NCBI GenBank assembly: GCA_948144175.1
Contig: CANXME010000106.1
Span: 2,356,001-2,420,000, forward strand
Length of the DNA stretch: 64,000 bases
Direction of reading: 5' to 3'
Origin: Closterium sp. NIES-65
Taxonomy: Eukaryota; Streptophyta; Zygnematophyceae; Desmidiales; Closteriaceae
A program made the position numbers and the translations under genes. A model generated the notes under the pieces. The model saw nothing but the letters and a program-made list of their open reading frames with translations. It was not told where the DNA came from and searched no databases. Each line of letters begins with the position of its first letter. The first letter of the stretch is position 1. Below are positions 22,166-31,892 of the stretch, in pieces.

Positions 22166-22549
22166 CGTATGGAAGAAGTGCATGTGTGGAGTCTCCTTAT
22201 TGGAAAGTTCAGAAGAAGCACGGTAACACTTATGAGGATTCTATCAAACGTTACCCTGATTAGGCCGGATTCCAATATTTGTCACACTGGCAATTCAGGA
22301 TAATCTTTGCACCTCGGCACTAATAAATCAGGGCAATTTTTATTTTAGGGTAAACAGCCCTGATGGGTCAGGGTTCCCTGTATCCAATCTAAGTGTCCGT
22401 TACAGAGCATCTGGACCGTCAAGGCAGACAGCATCAAGCAACAGCAGTGCCAAGGATTATGCCCGAACAGTTTTGTAACCGTTTGGAGTCGCACGGTTGG
22501 ATTTCGCTGTAATTAGGGAATGCACCCCTTGGAGTACATGGCTAGTTAG
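22166..22549. other. Host island, no gene seen
   Basis: AT-richer DNA with at least five CCCTGAT/ATCAGGG motifs between 22250 and 22380. No gene or RNA recognised. Confidence 0.55.
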
Positions 22550-22975
22550 TGTTGGGAACAATAAGTCTTCAAGCGCCTCTGTCGTGTCGAAACTCAGGAC
22601 ACAAGCGAAGCAGTCCAAATCGAAGCATCGCGAGTCAACCCTCAGAGGTTAGGGTAACCGCCTGGAGGTTACGCAAAGGTCAAAAGTCAGCGACCTTTGA
22701 CTTGACAAATACAGCGCGACAGCAAGGACACACAACTGACTCGACATTGAGCAGTTGCCCGAGTCGCACTGTATCGAATCGCAATAGCAAAACAGTTTAA
22801 TAATATCTATTCCTATTCCTTGTACTCTTATATAAAGCCTTGTATTTGCTTGTTTTAATCAACTTACTTTGCCCTCACATACTAGCGCAAAGTGGTTCAA
22901 GGACCTTTCATTCAAACGCTTCCGCCATTACAATCCTACTTAGACTTTAACTCTACAAAGATCCTAGGGCATTTC
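22550..22975 (+). repeat. 5' LTR of element D, 3' end missing
   Basis: 426 bp. It lacks the last nine bases (AGCCCAACA) present in the 3' LTR, and the primer-binding site that should follow is gone as well. In E, TGGTATGAGAGCAG follows the LTR directly, while in D the sequence passes from GGGCATTTC straight into the leader. A TATA box, TATATAAA, lies at 22829-22836. Confidence 0.9.
22829..22836 (+). promoter_or_regulatory. TATA box in the element D 5' LTR
   Basis: TATATAAA in CTCTTATATAAAGCC. The same box is conserved in both E LTRs (41433-41440 and 46990-46997), consistent with the LTR promoter. Confidence 0.7.
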
Positions 22976-23014
22976 AAAGTTACCTTTTCTCTTAATACTT
23001 AATACAAGGAAGAC

Positions 23015-26000
23015 ATGTCTACTAGGAAGGAGAGGAGCTCCTCCAACGGTTCTCCAGGCACTACCCCTACTCCACCTCCTGTCTCTCGTCTACAGACGAA
23101 AGAAGGGACTACCACGAGACCAGCAGGTGGGTCTACGGAAACGCCCGCAGGCTTCGATCCAAGCATGATGGAGAAATTCTTCTCCTTCATGTCCTTCTAC
23201 GAGCAGCACCAGCAAGGAGTATCCGCGCAGTCAAACAACAGCAACAACAACAACGTAACTCCTATGAGTCTCGACGGCTCATCCTACGCACGCGGAATTC
23301 AACAACAACAACAACAGCAGCCTACCTTTGCGCCGTACGAGCCCCAGCGTGGCTCCGTCAGCTTCATGCCGCAACCACAATGTGCACCGGGACAAGAAAG
23401 GGCATTGGACGCATTACAAGTTCAATCGCAATTCGCGCATGTTCTCAAGCTGCAAACGACAAAGCCTTTCGACGGAAAAGACTTCTTCACCTGGTCGTTC
23501 GAGTTCGAACTGATGATGGAAGGAGCACAGATTCTCGGCTTCTTCAACGGGTCCCTGCCATATCCAACAAACGGGACACAATATGAGAAGCAGCAGTACA
23601 CCTATCAATCAATGATGGCGTACACGATACTGCTAAGAAACATCACCCCGACCCAGCAGCAGAACATCAGGACTTACCGAGGCTACGGCAACTCCGCGGA
23701 GCTCGCGTACAACCACTTGAAGAACCTGTATCAAGCAACAGACGGCGTAAATCAAAGCAGGTTAATGGCGCAGTTGACAACAATTGAAATGAAACCAGGC
23801 GAGAAAGGCATGGCTTATATCAGCCGCTGCCGCGAACTGCGCGACAAGCTTCTTCGATGCGGAGGGTCGATTTCAGAAGACGCCTTTGTCACGGTGGTCA
23901 TCGGCGGTCTCGGCCCCCACTGGCGCTCCACTCGCGCCATATTACGAGCACACGGGAGGATTTCCGAAGCGGCACTTTGCGCCGAAATCCATGCCAAGCA
24001 GCAGGACATGGACCTGCAAGAAGAAAGACACAAGAAGAAAACATTAGCACCGGAGTTTGCGTTTCACACTCAGCGACGATACAACAACAACAATCGACAA
24101 CAGCAACAAGTGAAGACGGTACCTCCGTTCTGCCACATCTGCAAGACTTCGGGACACCCTCGCACGCACTGCCCGTCTTGTCAGACAACACCACAGCGAC
24201 AACTCCGGCCTTCAAGCTCCCAAGTTGCCTCAACACAAGCAAATCCGACGACCTCAATCCAAGCTTCAACGACTCCAACAGGACAATCTGCACAAGGAGC
24301 AAGAAACATTGTCAATTGCATGGTGAAGATAACTGATTCGTGCACAACCAAATCACCACCTCACTACTCACCGGAAGAAGAGCTCGACAACAGGACGCCT
24401 CGCCGCGAGTCACTCCAACCGAATCCGACGTACGCCGCCATCGCTCAAAGCGAACCATCCGGGCAAGACACCTGGTTTCTGGACAATTGCTGCGGACAAC
24501 ATATGTGCTCCTCGGGACGCTTTGTTCAACGTGAGCATCGACTCCAGCGAGAAGTAGTCATCACGGTCGCCAACAACCAGAACCTGCGCACACGACGACA
24601 AGGAGTAGTTCAACTTCAATCAAGAGAGACAAACGTCATACTGCACATGTCAAAGGTACTCATCGCCGAAGGACTCGGTTATAACTTACTGAGTGTCAGC
24701 CAGCTGATGGCGAAAGGCATCCACTTGGAAGCCGACAGCACCACCCAGGAGTTTAAACTGTACCACGGGAAGGGCGGCCTCTACATCGGAAGAGCAGTTT
24801 TGAAAAACGTCTTCGTTCTCGATGGCACTGCAGATAGCGACGCCATCGTCAACTTCGCCGATTGGACACATCCCCCGGATCTCGATCCCGACTTCAGCCC
24901 GGGAGGTTTCTGGTACTTGCACACCATCCCTGAAGCAGAACGAACACGAGCGTTAGCAACAATTCAACAAACGGCAGCAGCAGAGACAACATCGGCAGCA
25001 GCAGAGACAACATCGGCAGCAGCAGAGACAACATCGACAGCAGCAGAAACATCATCGGCAGCAACAGGACCAACGACACCAGTCATCGTCCACGAAGCAC
25101 CACCAACACCCGCACAGCAACTGAACCCGACTCAACGAGAAGTCCACAGAAGCGCCAATGTCGTTGCCAGCTTCTACTCCAACTCCGACGCGTATCAACG
25201 CTCACCCAGACATCGCGCTCCTGAAGACATCTGGCACGCACGCACAGGACATCCAAGCAACACAGTATTAAATAACACAATACGAGCAGGAGTCCTCGAC
25301 AAAGATTCGCTACTACTACCCGACGGCAGAGAACTTCAACGGGCACGAGGAACTTGTCTCATCTGCCCCGAAGCCGACTTACCCCATCGACCGTTTTCTT
25401 CTCACCACAACCCGAGCGCACCTGCATACGCACCACTCGAGAAAGTATACAGCGACATCATCTTCAATCGAGAACCAGGACAAGTCACCTACAATTACAC
25501 AATAACCTTCATCGACGCCGCCACTCGATACGTCTGGCATCGAAACCTACCCAGCCGCGACATGGCACTCGCAGCGTTCGCCGCTTGGCTACCGGTAGCA
25601 GAAAGGGAGTCAGGAACACAGCTGAAAAGTTTCCAGTCAGACGGAGGAGGAGAATACACCTCTCAGCGCTTCAAGCAGTACCTGACGGAAAGGGGAATCA
25701 AGCAACTTCTCTCCCTTCCCTACGCCCATCAGCAGCAAGGTGTTGCGGAAAGAATGAACAGGACTCTGCAGAACAGCATGCGCAAACTGCTACGTGGCAT
25801 GCGGCTACCCAACCACCAGTGGCCTGCAGCAATGGACCATGCTGTCATGCTGCACAACTTGCTGTCGTCGTCGTCACTCCCGAACAACGCATCACCGCAT
25901 CTGCTGTGGACAGGAAAGCAGGGCAGCACAAGAATGTTACGAGTTTTCGGATGCATGGTGCAGTACCGACCCCCAGAAGCACGAGCAGGAAGATTTTCAC

Positions 26001-26704
26001 AATGGGCACAGTGGGGACTACACCTCGGCATCGAGAAAAATTACAACGCGTGGAAAATTTTTGATGTCCACTCAAAGGAAACAGTAGCAGCACGTGATGT
26101 GATCTTCTACGAGCGACTCACCCTTCAAACGTACCTCGCCAACTTGCACGAGAATCAAGACCCCACAGGTGGTTTTCGTGGTGACCGAGCCTTCGCCTCA
26201 GCAGCGGACGAAGCAGACTGGGATGAACAGAACGTCGACAACGCATCGGAAGAAACCGGACCTCTCCCGTACTGCTCCGTCGACGTGCCCATGGACGAAG
26301 ACAATCCTCGCGACAGTGCCAACGCCGAAGTCTTCTATCACTTCGCCGACAACGGTTACGTAACACCTGCGACAGTCAACACAAACGAAGCAGAACGGAT
26401 AGGGCCAAATTTCATACCCGATCCAGAAGCGGGAGACGAAGCAGCTTATCCCGAGGATCCAACACTCCCCCGATACTCACAGACTGGATTGCAAATCCTC
26501 GGCCTCGTCACCGCAGTCCACGGCAACGCACTTCCTAAGGAGCCTGCGACGGTTCAGCAGGCTCTGGGGGGGGAACACAGGGAGAAATGGCGCGAAGCCA
26601 TGGACAGAGAGTTAAAGGCACTGGAGGAACGCAACACTTGGAAGGTCGTTCCCGCAAGCGTGGCAAGGAACAAGACCATTCTCACCAACAAAATAAGTCT
26701 TCCA
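23015..26704 (+). pseudogene. Element D gag, protease, integrase, start of RT
   Basis: Starts at ATG 23015 (MSTRKERSSSNG) and is open to the K insertion. It has gag (YEQHQQ, then WSFEFELMMEGAQILGF), a CCHC zinc knuckle (CHICKTSGHPRTHC), a protease region with LDNCCGQHMC, the integrase finger (WHARTGH ... CLIC), the catalytic block (YSDIIFN, SDGGGEY, GVAERMNRTL) and the beginning of RT (WREAMDRELKALEERNTW). The protease signature DNCC departs from D-S/T-G, and the sister copy has DSCC. The last three codons before the stop already belong to K. Confidence 0.9.
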
Positions 26705-27370
26705 TGAGAAGAAGTGAACGAGAATCAATGAACTATGAATGAAGTGAGTACAAATATGAAACCCTAATTGGGTTGTACCCCCTATGGGATACCCCACTAT
26801 AGCCTACACAAATAAGTAAGCTATAATGTTCTGACACACCCCCATAGGCAAAGTGGGGGAGAACAAGGGGTCACAAGACCAGTCAAGCAAAGCAAAGCAA
26901 AGCTCAGGGTGGATCACAAAGTCACCACACATTCCGAGCACAAGTTCAAGGGCCACAAGGCCAGTTCACATGCAAGATCATATATAGAGATATACAAGAG
27001 TCAAGCAAGCAAGAGCAAGAGTATATATAGGTCAAGGTACAAGCAAGGTCAAGAAGTGAGCGTCGTGAGCCTACGTCTCGTCCTGCGTCGCCTGTTCGTC
27101 CTGCACGCACTAGTGGTCGCGGTTCGCGTCACGTTCGAGGGCGGGCGGTGCGCTAGCGGCTAGGGCAGAAAAAAAAAAGACGTTTCGAGGTGGTGGGCCC
27201 TAAGCACAGGTCCCACAGGGGAACCTGCTCTGATACCATGAGAAGAAGTGAACGAGAATCAATGAACTATGAATGAAGTGAGTACAAATATGAAACCCTA
27301 ATTGGGTTGTACCCCCTATGGGATACCCCACTATAGCCTACACAAATAAGTAAGCTATAATGTTCTGACA
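26705..27370 (-). mobile_element. Miniature LTR element K (TRIM-like) in the pol of D
   Basis: 666 bp with two 132-bp LTRs (26705-26836 and 27239-27370) that look identical, flanked by TTCCA and TTCCT (target duplication with one mismatch). Comparison with element E gives the empty site: E is collinear across the insertion. LTRs and primer-binding region (27191-27238, sense TGGTATCAGAGCAGG) are of the A/C/H type. The internal 402 bp holds the 3' UTR block of that family and a short pol fragment in inverted orientation (about 27057-27140), but no coding capacity. Mobilisation must have been in trans, and the identical LTRs make it recent. Confidence 0.9.
27191..27238 (-). other. Extended tRNA-iMet-like primer-binding region of K
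   Basis: The plus strand reads TGGTGGGCCCTAAGCACAGG, then TCCCACAGGGGAACCTG, then CTCTGATACCA next to the LTR. It matches initiator tRNA-Met from the anticodon stem to CCA, with a shortened T arm. Confidence 0.75.
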
Positions 27371-27869
27371 TTCCTCATCAAAACGAAAGCAGACGGCACA
27401 ATCGAGAAGTTCAAAGCACGCTGGGTCGTGCGTGGATTCGACCAAGAGCAAGGACGAGACTTCACCGAGACATTCGCCCCAGTTAGTCGACATACCTCTC
27501 TTCGAATTCTTCTCGCCGTTGCCGCCATGAAGAAGAAGAACCTGCGACAAATCAATGTCGCCAACGCATTTCTCTACGCACCCGTCGACGCCAAAATCTT
27601 CGTCGAACTCCCACACGGTACCCACGGAAACCCCAATCAGGTCTGCCAGCTAGTGAAATCGCTCTACGGAATCAAACAAGCCCCGCGGCTGTGGCAACAG
27701 CACCTACACACCCGACTCACTCGCATCGGATTCCGCCAACTGCCGCACGACCAAGGAATGTATCGATTCACTAAAGACGCCGATTACATCCTACTGATCG
27801 TCTACGTCGACGACCTACTCTACATCGGCTCCACCGACGACATCACCACCTAGTTCGAAAGGGAGCTGC
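27371..27869 (+). pseudogene. Element D reverse transcriptase, first half
   Basis: Resumes in frame after K: KADGTIEKFKARWVVRGFDQ, LRQINVANAFLYAPVDAKIF, LKSLYGIKQAPRLW-like and YVDDLLYIGS, so the RT catalytic YVDD is present here, unlike in E. A TAG at about 27851 replaces the W codon of E. J1 is inserted 19 bases further on, at AGAAG. Confidence 0.9.
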
Positions 27870-28006
27870 AGAAGTGACAAAAGTTAGAAGAAAGAAAAGA
27901 GGATTGAACTAGCAGAAATGGGGATACAAATAGCAAACCCTAGAAGGGTTGTACTCGCTATAGAGCACCCCACTACAGGCTAGAACATAAGAATAATATT
28001 CTGACA

Positions 28007-28640
28007 CACCCCCATAGCCAAAGTGGGGTGTAATCAGCAGAGCAGGCAAAGCAAAACAAGCTCAGGGTGGATCACAATGTCACCACACATTCTGAGCACA
28101 AGTTCAATAAGAAATAGTTTAGAGTTCACAATTATAAGCAAAGCTAGTGGTAGTCACAACGGGCAAGTGAGGAGGAGGAGGGAGAGTGAGGGGAGAGGAG
28201 ACAGGAGGCGACGGCTGAAGCTGCAGACACACGGGCAACAGGAGGCAGACTGGCACAGCGGCTACCGGACAGCGCCCGGACTACAGGAGTAACAGGCCCC
28301 GCGGCTCAAATAGCGGCGGACGGGCAACGGACCCACGGGCGGCTGGCACAGCTGGCTACGACTGGGCTACCGGGACAGCGCCCCGGACTACAGGTGCTGC
28401 AGACGACAAGCTGGCAGCCTCCGCTCAACCTCCCGCAAACAGTCCCACCCCCCTGATACATACCCACTGCTACACCGCTAGCTCTACTCCCACGCACCCC
28501 CCTTAAACCCTAAACCCCAGTCTCCCACACAACCACCCCCCTCAGCGACAGCTGCAGCAGTGGGAGACGAAGGAGGAGGAGGAGAAAGGGAGGAAGGCAC
28601 ACCGGCCACCCCCATACCCGCCACCCCACAGCTCGCCCCT
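28007..28640 (-). other. Conserved non-coding 3' region of J1
   Basis: Nearly identical to 39494-40120 in J2. It includes the AGCTCAGGGTGGATCAC block (from 28060) shared with the A/B/C/K family and a tract GAGGAGGAGGGAGAGTGAGG. No conserved reading frame recognised. Confidence 0.7.
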
Positions 28641-29183
28641 GAGGGGAGGGCGGGGCCGCAACAAGGGGCGGGGCCGCGACGAGCGGGGCGGGGCCGCGAC
28701 GGTCGGGGCGGGACCGCGACGTAGGGCGGGGCCGCGACAGGTCGGGGCCGCGAAGGTAGGGCGGGGCCGCGTAGGGTCCGTGGCGGGGCCGCGACGGTCG
28801 GGGCGGGGCCGCGACGCAGGGGCGGGGCCGCGACGGTCGGGGCCGCGACGCAGGGCGGGGCCGCGACGAGGGCGGGGCCGCGACGGTCGGGGCCGCGACA
28901 GGTCGGGGCCGCGACTCAGGGCGGGGCCGCGACGTAGGGCGGGGCCGCGTTGGTCGGGGCGGGACCGCGACGTAGGGGCGGGGCCGCAACGTAGGGCGGG
29001 GCCGCGACAGCGGGGTAGAAGCCCGCCGCGCGCCTCGGGGCGCACAGCGGGCAAAGAACCGCCGCGCGCCTCGGGGCGCACGGCGGGCAGAAAACCGCCG
29101 CGCGCCTCGGGGCGCACGGCGGGCAGAAAACCGCCGCGCGCCTCGGGGCGCTTGGCGGGAGGAAAAAGTAGCAGCGGAAGCGA
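28641..29183 (-). repeat. GC-rich tandem arrays of J1, first block
   Basis: Units with the core GGGGCGGGGCCGCGAC (28650-29010), then four copies of a unit of about 37 bp with the core CCGCCGCGCGCCTCGGGGCG (29030-29160). Confidence 0.85.
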
Positions 29184-29298
29184 GGTGGTAACCCACCCAC
29201 AGGATCGATCCAAGGGGATCGACCTGCTCTGATAGCATGTCAAAATTAGAAGGAAGAAAAAGGGTTGAACTAGCAAGAATGAGGATACAAATAGCAGG
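29184..29298 (-). repeat. Internal primer site and truncated LTR in J1
   Basis: 29184-29237 is a tRNA-iMet-like primer region ending CTGCTCTGATAGCA. 29238-29297 is the first 60 bp of the J LTR, broken off at a G-run. It duplicates the true 5' end at 29796-29981. The same arrangement is seen in element B. Confidence 0.75.
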
Positions 29299-29795
29299 GG
29301 GGGGGGGGGGGAGGCGGTGTGGTGAAAGGGGCCCAAAACGGGCCTGGTTGGAGGGCGGGGCCGCGACAAGGGGCGGGGCCGCGACGAGCGGGGCGGGGCC
29401 GCGACGTAGGGCGGGGCCGAGCCGGGCAGGCGCACGGGCGGCGACGGGCCGGGGCGGGGCCGCGACGAAGGGCGGGGCCGAGCCGGGCAGGCGCACGGGC
29501 GGCGACGGGCCAGGGCGGGGCCGCGACGTAGAGCGGGGCCGCGTCGAGGGGCGGGGCCGCGACGATCGGGGCGGGGCCGCGACGTAGGGGAGAAGCCCGC
29601 CGCGCGCCTCGGGGCGCACAGCGGGCAATGAACCGCCGCGCGCCTCGGGGCGCACGGCGGGCAGAAAACCGCCGCGCGCCTCGGGGCGCACGGCGGGAAG
29701 AAAACCGCCGCGCGCCTCGGGGCGCACGGCGGGAAGGAAAACCGCCGCGCGCCTCGGGGCGCACGGCGGAAAGGGAAAGGTAGCAGCGGAAGCGA
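29299..29795 (-). repeat. GC-rich tandem arrays of J1, second block
   Basis: Repeats the composition of the first block: GGGGCGGGGCCGCGAC units to about 29600, then five CCGCCGCGCGCCTCGGGGCG units to 29770. A segment starting GAGGCGGTGTGGTGAAAGGG (about 29311) is also present in J2 (about 40180). Confidence 0.85.
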
Positions 29796-29849
29796 GGTGG
29801 TAACCCACCCACAGGATCGATCCAAAGGGATCGACCTGCTCTGATAGCA
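29773..29849 (-). other. Near-complete tRNA-iMet-like copy at the J1 primer site
   Basis: The plus strand reads TAGCAGCGGAAGCG (D arm), AGGTGGTAACCCAC (anticodon stem region), CCACAGGATCGATCC (variable and T arm) and CTGCTCTGATAGCA (acceptor 3' strand and CCA-like end) up to the LTR. The segments occur in the order and spacing of plant initiator tRNA-Met. Only the first 8-9 nt (5' acceptor strand) and part of the anticodon loop are missing. Confidence 0.8.
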
Positions 29850-29986
29850 TGACAAAAGTTAGAAGAAAGAAAAGAGGGTTGAACTAGCAGAAATGGGGAT
29901 ACAAATAGCAAACCCTAGAAGGGTTGTACTCGCTATAGAGCACCCCACTACAGGCTAGAACATAAGAATAATATTCTGACAAGAAG

Positions 29987-30925
29987 GACCTCACGCTCAC
30001 GGTTTCTTCTACCGTCACCCAGTACCTCGGGCTCAACATCCGCGAAGAAGAAAATGCTATCTACTTAAGCGTCGAGAAATACGCCGACACTATCTCCAAG
30101 CGCTTCTCGCTCACACCTACCGCTATCGCCATGCCATACCGCTACACGGCAGGAAGTAACAAAGGAAATTCCGCTCCACTCAAGGCTGCCGGAATACGAG
30201 ACTACCAGAGGAAACTGGGCTGCCTCCTCTTCGCAGCCGTCACCTGCCGCCCGGATCTATCTTACTCCGCAAGCCAACTCGCTACCTACCTCAAGAAACA
30301 CGAAGCAGAGCACCTGGCGGAGCTCGATCGCGCACTACACTACTTGGTGAGCACTCCGACGATTGGCCTGACTTACTACAAAAACGAAACTACGACCACG
30401 AAACTAATCGGCTACGTCAATGCCGATCATGCCGGCGATTCCGACAATAGGCGCTCTCGCACTGGCTACGTTTATCGTCTCGAGCCTATCGGACCAATCT
30501 CCTGGCAGTCGAGCAAGCAGGAAATAATCGCTCTCTCTTCAGCTGAAGCAGAATATATCGCCCTCTGCTCAGCCACCAAGGAAGGACTCTACCTTTGCGA
30601 GCTGCTGGAAGAAGCAAGGTTAGCCGAGTTACCCAACTTTACCCTATTCTGCGACAACCAATCTGCAATTCGCATCGCCAACAAAAGCGGATTCGCGAAC
30701 AGAACGAAGCATATCGCTCTGCGATACTTCTTCGTGAAAGACGAGATCGAGAAAGGGAAACTCGAATTATCCTACTGTCCCACATCCGAGATGGCAGCCG
30801 ATTACTTGACCAAGAAACTCGGAAAACAGAAGTTCGAGTACTGCATGCTGCTGACTGGACAAGGCCACGTCACCATTAACGACACTCCAGAAGCGAAGGG
30901 GAGTGTTGGGAACATTAAGTCTTAA
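29987..30925 (+). pseudogene. Element D RT end and RNase H
   Basis: After J1 the frame resumes with DLTLTVSSTVTQYLGLNIRE-like sequence (29987 on), then YRYTAGSNKGN, DYQRKLGCLLFAAVTCRPDL and RNase H (GYVNADHAGDSDNRRS, SSAEAEYIALCSA, CDNQSAIRIAN). The first RNase H motif is GYVNADHAGD where E has GYVDADHAGD, so the catalytic Asp may be lost (D to N). The stop TAA lies seven codons inside the 3' LTR, as in E. Confidence 0.9.
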
Positions 30926-31892
30926 AGCGCCTCTGTCGTGTCGAAACTCAGGACACAAGCGAAGCAGTCCAAATCGAAGCATCGCGAGTCAACCCTCGGA
31001 GGTTAGGGTAACCGCCTGGCAGGGTCGTCGCTAGGATTTGAGGGCGCCTGATGGATCAGACGGGACCTTCGGGCCCGTCTGATCCATCTGATTCTGTTAT
31101 TTACCGTGTCTGATGTATCAGATATTTTCGAAATGCAAGTCTGACGCAATTGATTCAGACTAGACCAGTCACAGCAGAATCACCCCCTCACAGCAAACTC
31201 GGACCGTCACAGCAGATTCACCGTCACCCTGACACAGCAGATTCGTCCCGTAACAGCAATTTCGCCCCTGACACAGCAGATTCGCCCCCTGACACTAACA
31301 GATTCGCCCCCTGACACTAACAGATTCGCCTCCTGGCGCATCAGATTCGCCCATTCACAACTCGAATCCCATATTCACCCCTACATAGCTGGATTCGGTA
31401 TCAGACGAAACGAAAACTAGAACCTGATTGATCAGATAAACTCAAAAACTACTCCTTATCAATCAGAAATTACAAAAACAAATTTCTGAAAAATCAAATG
31501 AACTCTAAAAACTCGATCTGAATATAAGACAAACAGACAGAAAATTTCTGCTAGCGACGACCCTGCCGCCTGGAGGTTACGCGAAGGTCAAAAGTCAGTG
31601 ACCTTTGACTTGACAAATACAGCGCGACAGCAAGGACACACAACTGACTCGACATTGAGCAGTTGCCCGAGTCGCACTGTATCGAATCGCAACAGCAAAA
31701 CAGTTTAATAATATCTATTCGTATTCCTTGTACTCTTATATAAAGCCTTGTATTTGCTTGTTTTAATCAACTTACTTTGCCCTCACATACTAGCGCAAGG
31801 TGGTTCAAGGACCTTTCATTCAAACGCTTCCGCTATTACAATCCTACTTAGACTTTAACTCTACAAAGATCCTAGGGCATTTCAGCCCAACA
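30904..31892 (+). repeat. 3' LTR of element D, containing a MITE
   Basis: 989 bp. Subtracting the 546-bp MITE and its 8-bp duplication leaves 435 bp, nine more than the truncated 5' LTR. It starts TGTTGGG and ends CCCAACA. The polypurine tract AGCGAAGGGGAG precedes it. Confidence 0.95.
31020..31565. mobile_element. hAT-type MITE in the 3' LTR of D
   Basis: 546 bp with perfect 15-bp terminal inverted repeats (CAGGGTCGTCGCTAG at 31020-31034 and its complement at 31551-31565) and a perfect 8-bp target duplication CCGCCTGG (31012-31019 and 31566-31573). The 8-bp duplication and CAGGG terminus are typical of the hAT superfamily. The 5' LTR of D and both LTRs of E give the empty site. It contains a strong hairpin (31050-31064 with 31074-31088) and a 22-bp tandem repeat CAGATTCGCCCCCTGACACT (about 31258-31330). 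No transposase. Confidence 0.93.

Larger units (their letters stand above)
27875..29981 (-). mobile_element. Non-autonomous LTR element J1
   Basis: 2107 bp with 132-bp LTRs (27875-28006 and 29850-29981, one difference seen) and a perfect target duplication AGAAG (27870-27874 and 29982-29986). The orientation is minus: primer-binding site next to the right LTR (sense TGCTATCAGAGCAGG), G-rich tract next to the left LTR. The internal region has no retrotransposon protein. It contains a conserved 3' part (28007-28640), GC-rich tandem arrays and, in the middle, a duplicated primer site with a truncated LTR (29184-29298). Long open frames across the arrays are low complexity. Near-identical to J2 over the 3' part. 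Confidence 0.93.
22550..31892 (+). mobile_element. Ty1/copia retrotransposon D with three nested insertions
   Basis: Plus-strand element with long LTRs (5' 22550-22975, 3' 30904-31892 including a MITE). The termini are TGTTGGG...CCCAACA, and the flanking 5-mers GTTAG and ATTAG are a target duplication with one mismatch. It is a sister of element E. Removing K (26705-27370), J1 (27875-29981) and the MITE (31020-31565), each with one copy of its target duplication, leaves an element of about 6 kb collinear with E. Confidence 0.95.

Noticed and set aside
28510-29850. Open frames of 437-446 codons on the minus strand of J1
   Set aside because: They run through GC tandem arrays, overlap one another in several frames and translate to Pro/Arg/Ala low complexity.
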